Positions 47,601 through 60,960 of a DNA stretch of 64,000 nt are shown one piece after another. The translations under genes were made by a program, and so were the position numbers. The first letter of the stretch is position 1. Each line of letters starts with the position of its first letter. The notes under the pieces are model-generated. The model ran no database searches and was not told where the DNA came from. It saw only the letters and a list, made by a program, of their open reading frames with translations. The DNA is from Druceiella hillmani (lineage: Eukaryota; Arthropoda; Insecta; Lepidoptera; Hepialidae), in contig JAYKKI010000008.1 of NCBI GenBank assembly GCA_039881145.1, positions 33,133,501-33,197,500 on the forward strand. Direction: 5' to 3'.

Positions 47601-48689
47601 AATTTGTACTTTTCAAAAATGGTTTGTAATAATTAATTAAAAATAATACCTAACAATAATAACGTTCCATTGGTAATATTTAAAATTCGGTTTTAATGAA
47701 ATTAACTGACTGGCTTCAAAAAGAAATAACAATTATAGAAACTAATTTTACACAACATATTGATTTCAGTCTGGGGAGCATGAGTTTAGTTAATTTTTTT
47801 CTTTCTAACTAATAGAGTTAAATTGTATAATAACTTTCTGTTCTCATTCACGAGAAGTGATTCTAACAAATCAGAGAATCTATAGTAATTGCATATTATA
47901 GCATTTTATTAAATATTTAAATACATAAAGAAGCCATCAATTTGTGGCTACGGTTTAGGCTTAAGTTTGTTTTAATCTTAATGCGACTGAATATTTTCTT
48001 TAGGATGGGATATTTATTGTCCGATATTAACATTTTACATAATACTGTTATTATTACAGACTTTGTATAATATAAATACGCCCATTAGATTGGGTAATAT
48101 CCATCTTATAAATAATGAGTAATATTTACAAACTTATTAATATATTTAAAACTTTAAAGAGAAAATTATCAAACGTTAAAGCGTAATATTTTCTTTAGTT
48201 TAATTATTAATGACGGCGTTCAAATGAAAATGAATCCATTTCAGCAATACGTCATAAATTTTTTTTTATCTTTTAAAAATTTACGAAACTAAATGACTTA
48301 TCTATACTTGAAGATATTTCGATTTATAAAAAAAATATGGAGAAACTCCCTTGTCTTTTATTTTCTTACGTACACATAATCGTATATTGTCGGTTGGTGT
48401 AGAGAATGAAGATTTATACAGGAAAAAGTTTAATTTAATTTCTTAGCCATGTTTAACATCAGATTAATACTAAATTTATGTTCAACATCATAATTATAAA
48501 TAATCTTATCTACGTTAATCCTACTGAAGTTTTCCGAAATTAATTCTGAGGAAGATTGATTCCACAGTAAAATAGCTTATAGTGAATATTTTTGTATTAA
48601 AATGAAGAGAACCTGTTCAGATAAATGAAATATATTAAATATATCGACATGGTAATATGGAAATTACGATGAAGGTTCAACAGCTAGCT

Positions 48690-48830
48690 GACTATGAGCG
48701 GGCGCATTATCGGACCGGTGCCAGGTCAGCGCGTGTACTTGTCGCCGATTTAACCGATTTAATTTTTAATAGGAAACCAGGCAACCGATTTCTTCCCGCG
48801 CGGAGATTGAAATTTAATAATAAAAAAACG
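48690..48830 (+). other. GC-rich patch ending in a microsatellite
   Basis: 'gagcgggcgcattatcggac' to 'cttcccgcgcggagattg', then an A-rich stretch and (AT)n. This could be the 3' end of a short retroelement with a microsatellite tail. A weakly similar 'gaccggtgctaggt' occurs at 47,131. The open frame from 48,657 runs into Tyr-Ile repeats and is not a gene. Confidence 0.35.
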
Positions 48831-48832
48831 GA

Positions 48833-48837
<5 letters not shown>

Positions 48838-48897
<60 letters not shown>
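48838..48897. repeat. (AT)n microsatellite
   Basis: About 60 bp of uninterrupted TA repeats. Confidence 0.97.
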
Positions 48898-48900
<3 letters not shown>

Positions 48901-50099
48901 AATATCCATTAGTTGGTAGTATGCGATGTAGAAATTAGTTCGATTAATATAATTGAATAACAAAGTGTTTATCAAAGCTTCATTCTTATTTAATTTAAGC
49001 CAACTCACCTTTTAGCTCCTAATATATAATTATTACCAAATGATAATGTTAAAAAATTAATTCGTTAATTTTGCACCTTAACTGACCTTTTGCATGTTTC
49101 CTTCTAGAGCCAATTACGATTGCCTGAATGAGCACCAGTTGCAGGCGTGGGCAATGTTATGAACATCTCGAGTGAAAATTATAGGATCTTTTAATCTTTA
49201 TTCGCTCGAGTAAACGGTTATAAAAACGTAAAAAATATTTAAAACAATGGTTTATAAGTTACGAAAGTAATTGCATTGTGTATAATACAAATATTTTTCT
49301 CCAACAAATATGAAAACGCTTTGATAACATGATATTGTCGAGAGCTTAAAAAGTGAATACACAAACTCGTAAAAAAGTTCATTGATCTAACATTTAAATT
49401 ATAATGAATGAAATTTAAAAAATTGGTTCACCTGCAGAATAAAGAAATTAGTGAGACGTTTACACGCCAATCGCCATGACGTGTAATAATAAAATTATGT
49501 AGCAACAAGAAGGAAATGGAAATTGAAAATTTCTAAAATAAAAATTTTCCAGTTTCAAAAAATAAAAATATTTGATTTTGATCTGAAAAAGCCTAAAATA
49601 AAGTAATAAATAAAGTTTATTATTATTTTTCATTTATTTCATTCTGGGAAAAATAATTGTTAAAAATATCCTTTAATTGTAATTAATTTGCTATAATATA
49701 AGTAATAAATAAAACAGATTTCCTGACTTATTGCCGTCTTCTTAAAATTTTTGCAACCATTTTTTTTAAATTCAATTCTCACCAAATTAATAGTATTTCG
49801 GTTTGTACAGTGTTTTGTAATTAAACCGTACGTTTATCGGATAGATGTGTTAGTTTACAATGATATCTCACAGGTGGTGTTAGTTTCTTACTATTTATTT
49901 TGTTTTTTTTTTAGAACGTGGTAAAGAAAATCGTAAGAAATATAACCAAATTTTTGATGCTTCTCTTTTCAGAATCAAAAAGTAAAGGGTTCAAACTTTT
50001 ATTTTAAGTTGAAACATTTTTGCGTCTAAAATTTTAGTTTCCGATAAACTCAAATAATATTTCGTTTTATTGTACTTTGGAATTAAATCCTCAAATGCA

Positions 50100-51660
50100 A
50101 AACGAGTCGTAGTTCTACACCAAAAGTGTTAGGAATCATTAAATTCATCGTTAGAATTTGACGCTCTATAGACTTAATCAGAGAGGTCAAATAATATTGT
50201 CACATGGAATATATTATTAAGATAATACATATTTAATATGAATTACTTATAAATATCTCGTTTCTTGACTGTGGCTGCGAGCAACAATTTTTATGTTAAA
50301 TTTCAAATTTTTGAAAATAATTTAAGTAAAAATATGTAGTAATTAATTTCAAAATCCCCATAATTAACAATCATACAATAGATTTGTTCAAATAGCTGTT
50401 CTTTGTTGGATATACCAGAGTATCATATTCCATAGTAACGCCCCTCTTTGGACGTATCTTAAATATAAATTTTCAGCCCAAGATATAATTATAATGAAAA
50501 TTATGTTAAGTTTAAAAAGAAGCAAATCCTCAAACTCTCCTTCTTTTTTTAAGCACGAGTCTGATCCACGCAACAACTATTTGGCTTCTAATTGCTTTTA
50601 TCTTTCCAATTTACTTAGATAAAAATTGGTAATTATTGTTCATAATAAATGGAATGTAAAAAATTTAATATAAGACGATAATTTCTATATTTCTAAATAT
50701 ACGCACATACGCAGGAGTGCACCCACGTACATACGTACGCCCAAGCCCATCCACCCGCCCGCTTCACGATCTCCCTTGTTAGATTTAAATTATGGAAATG
50801 TATGTTTTAAGAGCATTATTTATTTCAAATATTGTGTGATTACTTAAGTAAATAGAAACTAAAATTTTATATAAAAAAGATTGAAACAAAAACACGTCAA
50901 TAGTAAAAATCGCTCTCATCAACAGCATTTCTATATGCTTAAATCGGAATGTTGGTTCTGGGAACAGACCATCGTTTTGAATTAGCATTAACAATTTTAA
51001 CAATTTACAGGCCTTAAATAATTTATTATTTAAGGCCGATTTATTCATCAACTCCTATTAATATTGGTTTAATTAAATTGCTATAGGTATTTGGTTTAAT
51101 TAAATTGTCTTTCGTTTATTTTTTTAATTAATTACGATAATAATGCTGTGTCACTAATATTTAAGGGAGAAGCATTCGACGGCGATTCATTTAGATTTGC
51201 GAAATCAATGTTCCGATGCATGCTCAGCAAGAGTTGGTTGGAATTGATTTGAATAGTCGGAGAATTGATTATTTTTATCATCTTAGGGTCATATATTGAT
51301 GGTTGTTTTAAATCAAGTTAAAATCTGTACTTTGAAATAATTGATTATTGTTAATCGGGTTGGATTAACATTTTACTCCATATCAGTATGTGAGAATTAT
51401 TTAGGAAGATTAAAAAAAAATATATCATTCCTGCTTGTACAATTTTTTGTTATTTTCCTGTTAGCCCGTATAGAGCGTAAACGTCATACCGACCAAAAGT
51501 ACAAGTATTGGTTTGTTGCCCCAAGGATCACATCAGTTGGTGTGAGATGTAATGGTGTTAAATGTAATGTATGGGTTAAAATCATATTCCTATATTTTCA
51601 ATGCTGAATTCATATTCTTCGACTTCACTGCTATAAAAATAATACTATAAAATTTTCGAG
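50100..51660. repeat. Segmental duplicon S2-S3, copy D
   Basis: 50,100-50,660 belongs to S2 (compare 9,670-10,300: 'cgtagttcta', 'atcgttagaatttgacg', 'gttggatatac'). 50,700-51,400 belongs to S3 (compare 4,440-5,740). 51,600-51,660 continues as 11,495-11,560. Copy D carries a local inversion with a hairpin at 51,010-51,070. Confidence 0.75.
51010..51037. repeat. Perfect 12-bp hairpin at an inversion junction
   Basis: 51,010-51,021 pairs perfectly with 51,026-51,037 (4-nt loop). The following 'gatttattcatcaactcct' (51,038-51,056) is the reverse complement of the sequence found in direct orientation in copy A at about 5,234-5,256. Copy D is therefore locally inverted here relative to copies at 5.2 and 23.4 kb. 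Confidence 0.85.
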
Positions 51661-51876
51661 CGGCTTAAAGAAAAACAATGAAAATATATTATTTCGCCTG
51701 GAGTGTCTGCCTAAAAAGTGTTTGCCTCACACACCGCGCGGGTGTTTATATTCCACGATACGATAAACGTGGAATTTTAAACTTCAAACTCTAATTTTCA
51801 TTAAATTTTATAAATTAAATAATAAATCTGTAAGCAACATTCAAGTAACTGCGTAAGTAATTTTTTTTTGTTTTCA

Positions 51877-51945
51877 AATTTTTCTAATAGAGCAAGTACA
51901 TAACACAATTAAATTTTTTCTAATAGAGCAAGTACATAACAACAA
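51877..51945. repeat. Two-copy tandem repeat, about 34 bp
   Basis: 'ttctaatagagcaagtacat' plus 'aacac' or 'aacaa' occurs twice in a row. Confidence 0.85.
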
Positions 51946-52139
51946 GTTCATAACACAATGTTTAAATTCATTATTTGGTAACCCTTTTTTTATTGCTGCA
52001 GGACCACCATTAACTCGAATACTCAACGGTTGAGCCGCATGTATATAAAAGCTTATCAATACAAAGTCTTGTGACAGAAACATTAGCTACTCTATTTGGG
52101 ATGGAAATCGTCTTACGCAGAAAGAAAATATTCAAGGAA

Positions 52140-52626
52140 TTCGCCTTACGCATTTCCAAACTCTTGCTTTATAACTAATTCCGAAATTATTTAAACAAAA
52201 TTTAAATTTGTATATAGGTTAACTAATGTGCATCACTGGAAATTACATCAGTGCGAATGAAAAGAGATCCGAGACTACGAGGCTTTGGTTCTGTATATAA
52301 AATTACTACTTGGTAGTTTTCTTTTTCGAGGTTGCAAGATCCAAAGCAACGGCAGTAAAGTTAATCAGTCTTAATTTTTGTTCAAAATACATATAATTCA
52401 AGGTCATTGTATGAGACTCAACTCCCTCAATTAACTTTAAATGACCATTTTGTCCGTCGCTCGTTACATTGTCATACTGAAAGAGGGAAGATTGTGTTTA
52501 AGTGTAGTTAAACTTTATTTTTGATTGGTATAGCGAATTAATTTTATATCCAATTGAATACGTAATAGCCAATTGTGCTTTTAAAGAAATATTATATTAG
52601 AGATTGATAATATTATATTTCTTTAA
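52140..52626. repeat. Segmental duplicon S4, copy D
   Basis: 52,480-52,600 matches 7,375-7,500. The right end is altered by a hairpin: 52,581-52,599 pairs with 52,608-52,626 (one mismatch, 8-nt loop). Copy A has only the left arm ('ttaaagaaatattt'). Confidence 0.7.
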
Positions 52627-53097
52627 GGTAAGATGTGACTAATATTGATGTAAAGTTTTAAAAATTCCAGTTCACGTATTACTTTTTTATTTCCTGCTTT
52701 TTTCGCATTGAAATTGTTTTTATTTCTTCACTTTAAAAACGAACATTAATTTAAAAATATAGTAATGTTTCAACACCAGTTCTTAATTTCGGATTTTATG
52801 AAATATATTGCGATACCTTTTTTCTCGAATTTCGAACAATATAAGAAATTATTGCATTTGCCCAAAAGAGTTGAGTTGAGACTTTGATGGGAATTACCTC
52901 TAGAGCAGGAATAGTTCATGAAAAATATGAAATTAAAAAAAAAAGCATTTTGGTTTCTTTATAATATTTTATAATGATGTTATTCAAACTTGTGTATTAA
53001 ATAAATCAAATGCATTATTCAACCCAACTTTTTTACCGAAAATTTTCATTGGAGTATGTTACATACAAAGTTAGTACAGCGAAGGTGAGATGTGACG
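52627..53097. other. AT-rich, nothing recognised
   Basis: No gene, repeat or RNA recognised. Confidence 0.4.
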
Positions 53098-53895
53098 TTG
53101 CAACTTTATGAGCCCAACGAAACGAAAATTTTATAAGTTCAAAAATTAAGTAAAACGTATTACAGCGACATCACAAAAGCACGTGGCATTTATTTCAATT
53201 TTAAAATTTAAATTTTACAATACACATTTATTTCAACTAATACACTAATTTAAATTTTTAATTTTAATATTATAAATATGTGATAATAAAGGACAAGTAA
53301 TAACTGAACAGTGAAACTTTAATGAAATAAACACAAATTAATATGTGGTGCATTTAGTCAAAATAATATAATGCGACTTGGCTACATTTATTTTATTATA
53401 CAAAGCTATACGTTATATACCTTTGAAATTCGGAGACATGGAAGGTCATCGTAACGTCTTTTATGTGAGTTTCCCAAAAAAGTTTTTTGACTTTTCTTAT
53501 CGCAATTTAATGAGCCCTACGAAACGAATATTTTATAAGTTCAACAATCAATTAAAACAATAACCTAATAGCAATATCACAAAAGCACATTTATTTTAAT
53601 TTTACAATATATAAATATGTGACACTCTGTATTTTTTATATGTCATTTATATTAATGTTTTATTTCAATATTACATATGTGTGGCAATAAAATGACAGGT
53701 AATAACTGAACAATGAAATATACAAGAAATAAGAAATATGTGACGCATTTAGTGAATATAATACAATGCAATCTGGCCATATCTCATTTAGTGCATGGAT
53801 ATAGGTTATATACCTATGAAATTGTGAGATATAGAAGGTCATCGAAACGTCTTTTATGTAAGTTAATTAAAAAAGTTTTTTGGCTTCTGTCAAGC
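53098..53895. repeat. Tandem duplication of an about 400-bp unit
   Basis: Landmarks repeat 395-402 bp apart: 'tgagcccaacgaaacga' (53,109) and 'tgagccctacgaaacga' (53,511); 'ggtaataactgaaca' type motif at 53,293 and 53,694; 'gaaggtcatcgtaacgtctt' (53,440) and 'gaaggtcatcgaaacgtctt' (53,835). Short frames on both strands within it are repeat-derived. Confidence 0.85.
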
Positions 53896-55074
53896 ATAAA
53901 GCAATTTCTCGAATACTAGTAGTTGTTGTTTTAACTAGACGTGAAGTGGAGAGTTTCTCGTCGTTTCCTATATTTCTCAGAATTATAGATGTGAGATAAA
54001 CAAAGTAATGTTACCTCAAAGTTCCTAACTAAATCTAGAAATTTTTCATATTACTCATGTCCATAGGAAAAAATAGTTCGTGCTACTTTAAACTTTAATA
54101 TTTCGCAAGCGGGACTTAAAAATAAGAACTCATAAATGAAACCTAACAGTAAATAAATATTATTTTAAGACATGGATTGATATTCAAATAGAACGCCGGG
54201 GCGAAAAAAAATGTTTGCACCCGCTTTGCATGTATGGGAATATCATTTTAACCATGCATCTATCTGCGAAATGTCACGCACATTGGTCTTAATCTTTGCA
54301 ATAGATGAAGGGATGGATTTAACGAAATTATAAGGGTTCATTTTGGAGTCTCCAAAATAAAGACTACAAAAATACCGTACATTTTGCTTTCAGAAGGACA
54401 TGTGAGATTTTTAAAATCATTTTATTTTTGTGTAAATTGAAAGGAGATGTCTTTTTAAGATTACAATCGGATATTTTACTTTAAATTGAATAAGTTTGAT
54501 CTACACAAAATCAATCCGTAATAAAATTAACTGTACTTAAACACAAATTTACCCTTAGTGAGACTACGTAACGAGCAACAGTCGAGATGGTTGTCTAAAG
54601 TTAAGTTTGAGATAGTTTAAGACTTCCACGGGGACTCCGAATTGCTTGTTGAAGTATTGGAGATTAAAAGTCTTTGAACAATAAATAAAGGACTGGTAAT
54701 ATTTACGTAGACACTGCATGGCAGTAGTATATTTACGTTGCTGCTTTGGCTCATGTCACCTTGGAAAATGTTTCAAATAGAAAGCTTTTAGCTTTCCATT
54801 TTTTAATTAACCCCTAAAATTAATTTATTTTTTCGCGATATGAAACTATCGTTTTGCAATATTATATAAGGGATGCGTGCTTCTCTCGTATCTCTTTTGA
54901 TCTTGTGCTAGTAGAATTCCTGGTAATGCACATTAGATAAACTAAGTTCAAATATTTTCTGAAAACTTGTTACAAAACAGATTTTCAAAATATGTTAGAT
55001 GATTTTCAGTGACTTCATAATTTTGTTTTACGCGAATAGAAGAGTCGAGAAATCTACTTTTCTGGTTGATAAAA

Positions 55075-55690
55075 TATGCTCTATAATAATTTAAATCAAA
55101 CCTAACCTAACTTAACCTTACCTAAAATAATTTGACCAAACCTAACCTAATAAGACAAATAAGTTTAGTCTCCTCTTAAGACTAAATAAGTTTAGTCAAA
55201 CATAATTCGGTTTAACCTAACTTAACGTAACCTGACCTAACTTAACTTAACCTAACCTAATTTAACCCAACATGATGCAATCAAAATAAAATCTTAGACC
55301 CAGCCTAATATAATATTATTTAAACCAGTTTAATTCGACTTAAACCAACCTAAATTAACCTAATCTAGCATAACCTAACACAACCAAATACAACCTGAGT
55401 TAACTTAATATACCCATATTTAAAAAATCCTAACATAATCTGACATTACCCGACTAAACTTAACCAAACCTATCCTAACTTAACTCATCTAACCCTACCT
55501 AGTACAATCTAACCTAATTTAACCCCATACAACCCAACATTTATCGTTATCAGCAATGTCTAGCTCAATCACACTTAACACAATTTAACCTATCCTCACC
55601 CAACCTAAGCCTACATCACTCAAGTTAATTCAACTTAACCTTACCCGACTTAATGACATAATGACATAATAAACCATATCGTTTCATCTA
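55075..55690. repeat. Degenerate CCTAA (TTAGG-like) repeat block 2
   Basis: About 600 bp of 'aacctaacctaa', 'aacttaacc' and related variants, in the same orientation and duplicon position as block 1. Interrupted by non-repeat inserts. Confidence 0.85.
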
Positions 55691-56196
55691 ACCTAATGGT
55701 CATTTCATTAAAAAAGTTTATTTGAGGCGAAGGATGGAAAGGGCCTTTCAGCCCTCTTCACCCTATTACTTTTACTTGTTATCTAGTAGCCAAAAGTATA
55801 TTAAGAATTATTAGCAAGCATGGTGGGGAACAAATTGTATTTTTTCAGAAACCATCCACCTTCCCGGAGGCAAAGTGGCACCGTTAATTTGGCTGAATGA
55901 CTCTTAACTCTCCCGTTATTACGTTTTCGAAAGCAGGTAGCATATTTCTAAATTCAACCCAAAATAATTTGTGCACCAATTTAACTAAAGTTCATGACTT
56001 TTGACTATGATAAGAATACTCTTATATGTTAACTTGAATTTTAAGATGAATCTCGACATGAAACGAAATTCATAAGTTTCCAGCTAGCGCTCCTTGTCTT
56101 ACTGCCCAATTGCTAATTAATTAAAGTTCAAGTCCCTTAGAAAATATTAGATGAAAGTGTACCTTAGACTTTAATCGGTATCTTAAAATCTGCACT

Positions 56197-56494
56197 ACAC
56201 TACTCGCGAAATTGATTAGGTGAAGAGAATAGTGTAGAGAGGCACTAGAAGATGATAGGGGAAGAGAATAGTGTAGAGAGGCACTTCGATTCATTTTGTA
56301 ACCTCACCTCGCCTCAAGCGACTTCCGAACGCTGTCGGTTTTTTGCTTCCGAGTCAAAGGACTTCGCGAGGTTAGCGTACGGCAGACTTACGGCGATTGA
56401 GCTCCTCGCTAGGTTGGACGAGTGTGTAGTCACGTACTTCAGACTGCTATTAATTTCGACGAGCATTTTGTCGAGGTAATTTCGCGAGTGATGC
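56197..56494. mobile_element. GC-rich MITE-like element with inverted ends
   Basis: A perfect 12-bp inverted repeat, 56,202-56,213 facing 56,478-56,489 (ACTCGCGAAATT). Outer CTGCA also pairs if a short gap is allowed. The interior is GC-rich compared with its surroundings. The 22.35 kb paralogue lacks it. Inside, 'gaagagaatagtgtagagag' is tandemly doubled (56,222 and 56,261, 39-bp offset). The 75-codon frame from 56,252 has no recognisable domain. No clear target duplication is visible, so the class is uncertain. Confidence 0.6.
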
Positions 56495-57052
56495 AGAGGG
56501 CGTTTAAGAATTATTTAAGTTGAACTAGTAAAGTTCCACTCAAATCGATTCAATCGTTTTGGCGAAATCGTGGAACAAATAGGCGGAGAGACGGAGAGTA
56601 ATCGTAAAGAAAACTGTGCTTTTATAGTTCATTCAAGCCTGAATGATATATTCGGTAATTAAAAAAATTATGTTTTGTTTTTTTTATGTTGCAATTCTCA
56701 GCTTTTAAACTTAGGACGTCAGGATTCTCAAAAGCTTAAGTAATAAAAAAAAAGTAAAATTGTTTAAGTCTCTTGAATTTCTGAATTTACACACAGACAT
56801 AGAAGTGGGTATTTTAAACGTTTTCTTTTAGTATAAATATTGGACATAAATTTGCTTGAAATTTTTTTTAGACAATACGCTAGCGAACCGTGTATTATAT
56901 CATAATCCTTAGTTATTAAGAAACATACATTCATTTATTACAAATAGTTTATTGTCTTCAGTTTTGAAACAATTTAAAAAAATAATATCGTTTATAATTT
57001 AGTTGTACATTAAATCTAATTATTCATCAATATTTATCATGAAATGAGCAAT

Positions 57053-57101
57053 CGTTAACATGGTAATGTAACCAAATTTTGGTCACATTGCCATGTTAAC
57101 G
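57053..57101. repeat. Hairpin, 22-24-bp arms
   Basis: 57,053-57,074 pairs with 57,080-57,101 with two mismatches. The pairing can extend inward to leave a 1-nt loop. Specific to copy 2 of S6. Confidence 0.85.
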
Positions 57102-57720
57102 AGAGTACTGAGAAGCAAAGTCACGCGGAAGAGGAAAAAAAAACAGTACAATGACCAGAGTTCAGATGTTAAAATTTCACTTTACGGAAAACATTCGTGA
57201 GTGCACAGGCGGCGGATGTTGATATATGGGCAACTCATCGATTAGACTAACTAAACAACTTCACTTACTTATAGTGCGAGCTCGCTCGATCGGACCGCTT
57301 CAATAACATCGTCAGTTTAAAGTGTCAAGTGAATTAATCAGCCTTAAGTAATTTAGTACGGAGTTTAATGAAATTGTCTGTCCTTTGGTTTTTGAATTAA
57401 TGGCACAGTGAGTTACTGATATTTGTGTGGCAAGCGATTGAACCAGATTTGTTATTTGTTATTTATAGATTGGTTGCAGCCAATTTGTGATTGTGAATTC
57501 AATCTGTTTCCATTAATTGGTCGAAGATTGATGTTATGGAAAATTAGGTCATTTATATTGTTCGAATAACAGATAGATCAGTATGCCAGTTTAAAACAAG
57601 TATTAATAGTTGCTATAAATAATTTTGTTATAAAATGTTCAGTAAAACTTGTTAGTTAATATTCACTGAATAATTTTTTCCATATAAGTTGACACTGGAA
57701 TCTGTTGAAAACTAATTGAT

Positions 57721-58329
57721 TCTTAAAATTGAATATTTAAGGGCCTGAAATATGAATTTGGAAAGTGGTTAAGAAAATGTATGACATATCACTGAACATT
57801 TTTTTATTATCTCTATTATTGGATCGCAGCCAAAATACAAATAATGGGGCTTGATATTTTAAAGTAATATTATATATAAATAAATCATATTAATTGCAAA
57901 TAAATAGGGCGTTTTTTTAAAATGAAAAAAATTCACGTTTTTTACTTTCTCACATCTTTTAAAATTTCACTTTTTACTTTACTTTTACTGAAGGATAAAA
58001 ATGATTTAAACACTTTTAAGTTTAGCTAAAATGAGCAAAGTTCAATGCCCAATTGCATTTGTTAGTAACACTTTCTATACTTTACGTCTTTTTATTAACC
58101 TGCATATAGTTACCTGCATACACACTTCGTTGTTTCTTTGCTTATGTCATGATAAATGAAATGAGTCCTAACTGAATCAGTCTACTCCTCATTAGTGAAT
58201 AATTTCTTTCACCCACTACTAGTTTCATCATAATACCGCGATTTTGATAAAAGGCTTGTTAAAATTTCAAAGACTTTTTTTATTTGATTATCTCTGAATC
58301 TATATCATATAAATTTGATCGAAGTTAAA
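57721..58329. other. AT-rich, nothing recognised
   Basis: No gene or repeat recognised. Confidence 0.4.
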
Positions 58330-58706
58330 AATAGCAGATCCTCAAGTTTCACGATTTGAGGAGGTAGTAGTTCTGCATAACCAGAAGTAAGAAGTTAGGA
58401 TCTAGAGCTAACTGACAGGGTCTTTGCTTTTTTGTTTATGCAGGCAGTATCTTTGTAGCATCAGGACTAAGAAGCCGGAACCTGGAGTTCAATCATAGAG
58501 TTTCTGTTTGAGAGCCATATTATTATTTTAAAACAGTAGATCTCCTAGTTTCATAATTTAGGCAAGCAGCATCCCTACATCATCAGATTGAGGGGTTGGT
58601 ACCCTAGGTTCAATGATAGTGTCTCTGCTTGAGACCCAGAGTGAACATTTAAAAACAGCAGATCTTCAAGTCTCACGTTTTAGAGAGGCAGTACACCTGC
58701 AGCATT
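58330..58706. repeat. Minisatellite, about 3.5 units of 95-125 bp
   Basis: Landmarks 'agcagatcctcaagtttcac', 'agtagatctcctagtttcat' and 'agcagatcttcaagtctcac' occur at about 58,332, 58,536 and 58,657. 'ggcagtatctttgtagcatc', 'gcagcatccctacatcatca' and 'ggcagtacacctgcagcat' follow in each. 'gtctctgcttgagacc' variants mark the unit ends. Confidence 0.8.
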
Positions 58707-58709
58707 TCA

Positions 58710-58736
58710 TTTGTCCGTAAATCCTTTACGGACAAA
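58710..58736. repeat. Perfect 12-bp hairpin
   Basis: 58,710-58,721 pairs with 58,725-58,736 around a 3-nt loop 'tcc'. It lies directly after the minisatellite. Confidence 0.85.
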
Positions 58737-58739
58737 AAG

Positions 58740-60132
58740 TTTAAATTAGTATAATGGTTTATTGTTATGCGTCTGAATACGTGTGCAAAGTTTCATGAGA
58801 ATCAGTTACGCATAAGTAATTAAAAAATCGATCGTAAGATTTGAATTAAAAATAATATCATACGGAAAGAGAAGTTAAATAAAACTGTTCAAAAAGTATC
58901 TTCATACCTTTGTATGTACATGCATAATACTTACCTATCTATTGAAAATTACCTACCTAGGGGAATTAAATAAAACATAGGTTTTACAGTAATTTGGTCA
59001 AAAATGGTTTTTGGACTGAACTCATTTGTTGATAAGTTTAAAATCATTATATTCTATAATAAATAATTTAATAAAAAGATAATATTCATCTCGATGTTAT
59101 TCATTATAAGAGCTAATAATTTAGTTCATTTTCGATAGAAATTGATTTGTATCAAAAAATCAACTATAGTAATTAATACAACACTCTTAGTAATTAATCA
59201 TTAAATCTTTTAGTAAGATACTGTAATGAAACATGACCGAAAAGCCGTGTAAAAATAATAAGACCGTCTGCTGTAGTTTGAACTTCATTTTAGAAAATTT
59301 TCGCAAAACGCGAAGGCTGGTTAAAGTCATATATAAACAAATCGTATCTTAAGATTGCAATATTTCATAGACTGTGACCTCACACTGACTTAGCATGGAT
59401 GATTAAAAATAATTATATGAATGCAAAGATTGAATATGAATGCCTGATTTTGTTAAACTTTATGGTAAGTTCTTTCAGTAATTGGTGAATACATAACCGA
59501 AATTATAACATATAATATAATATTAACGGAGTGGCATTTGTGTAAACTTATATATTTGTAATTTTCATAAAAGACATAAAAAATGAACATGAGGTTGAAA
59601 GTTCTTTTTGCTATATATGTTAAAGTAATTAAAATAAATTCAAAATTAAATTTAATTATTTTAAAATTAAATTTTTTTATTCTAAAATATATTCTTTATT
59701 ATTTTAATTTTTTTTATTAAATGAATCAAATTAAACTTCTAATTAATTTTAAATTAACTAAAACATTTAAATAAGGTTTAATTAATGATGAAAATAAATG
59801 AATATGCTGACAATTTATTGTATTTTCTCAATTTTAAGTATTTAATAAAAGATAAAGTATTGATTTACAATTTATAATGCAAAGAAATACATACCGAATT
59901 TGAAACGGTCTGGCAGATGATTGGTTTACGATAGAAAGCTAACATAAAAATAATTTGACATACGCTTGTAAATACATCAACGCTTATACTGTAGCAAAAG
60001 TATGAGTCGACTTTTATACTGTAGCAAATGTAGTGGTCGAAATTGTACACTTATTTCGGGCTAGCTCTCATTCTCCAAGCGTGTGACGTGGCAAAACGAA
60101 CATCGTTTCAATTACATCAACTAATTATTTGA
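58740..60132. other. AT-rich region opposite the satellite locus
   Basis: By duplicon order this interval holds the position where the other copy carries 16 kb of satellite. No satellite monomer or fragment is visible. No gene recognised. The minus-strand frame at 59,865-60,050 includes a short direct repeat 'cttatactgtagcaaa'. Confidence 0.5.
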
Positions 60133-60960
60133 TAGCGATTTTCGATGTAGACAATTAAACAAATTTTTGATATGAATAATGCTTAAAAATAGAAAAGTCC
60201 TACTAGTGTTTGTTTAGGAAGAACACTCAAATTCCAAAATAAATACGACCAATGTATATTTTATACAATGTATTAAGCCTTTAGAACAACTTAAATGAGT
60301 ATACAATATGCATTTCCCTCTTTACTTTCAAAAATGTACGATCAAAAAGCTGCAAATATATTTTGCAATAAAGATTAGTGGAGAAATACAAAGTATAACA
60401 GTTCATATAGAGCTAAGTGTGAACGTCTATTGTGACAGTGTTTTCGTCCCATCGTCCATCAGAGACGGGTTTATAAATGTAAACAAATTACTTCTCTTTA
60501 TAATTTAAAATCACTTTGCCAGAAGACTTAAAAAGCATTCCCGGATCTGTGATGTCATTTTCACAAGTCCTACATACTCTGACTTTGGCACGAACCGAAA
60601 TGAGTTTTATTTTTTTTAATTGAAATTAATAATGCTTTCTTGGCCAACGGAATTATTTCAATTCGATGAAATTAATTGTTTTTTATGATACGTCAGAAGA
60701 AATGTTTATGATGAGGTTTTTACCATCGGTTGTTTTTTTGGAATGCTTTGGATGTTTGGTGGAGGCTAATTCTAGTAATGTATGTGAAACATTTTCATTT
60801 ATCTGGGAATTTACCGATGGTTTCAACGGATAAAAATATATCTTTTAAGAATAACAATCTTCCTACCCAATTTAGTTTTGTTACTCCTGTAATAAATCAC
60901 TGCAATACTATCAATTAATATTTTATAAATATTTCAATTTAATGTCGGACAAGGAGTGTA
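60133..60960. repeat. Large duplicon S7, copy 2
   Basis: Counterpart of 41,115-42,300, lacking that copy's AT microsatellite. The frames at 60,308 and 60,730 are not open in copy 1 and are not genes. Confidence 0.8.

Larger units (their letters stand above)
47601..50099. other. AT-rich region, no gene recognised
   Basis: Only a GC-rich patch with an adjoining AT microsatellite (listed separately) stands out. 49,163-49,215 holds a loose hairpin with 'ctcgagtgaa' facing 'ttcgctcgag'. Confidence 0.45.
54215..57720. repeat. Large duplicon S6, copy 2
   Basis: Counterpart of 18.9-23.76 kb. It has one minisatellite unit where copy 1 has four, a longer CCTAA block, an additional GC-rich inverted-repeat element at 56.2-56.5 kb and a hairpin at 57.05 kb. 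It lacks the foldback fragment and the hairpin of copy 1. Confidence 0.85.
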
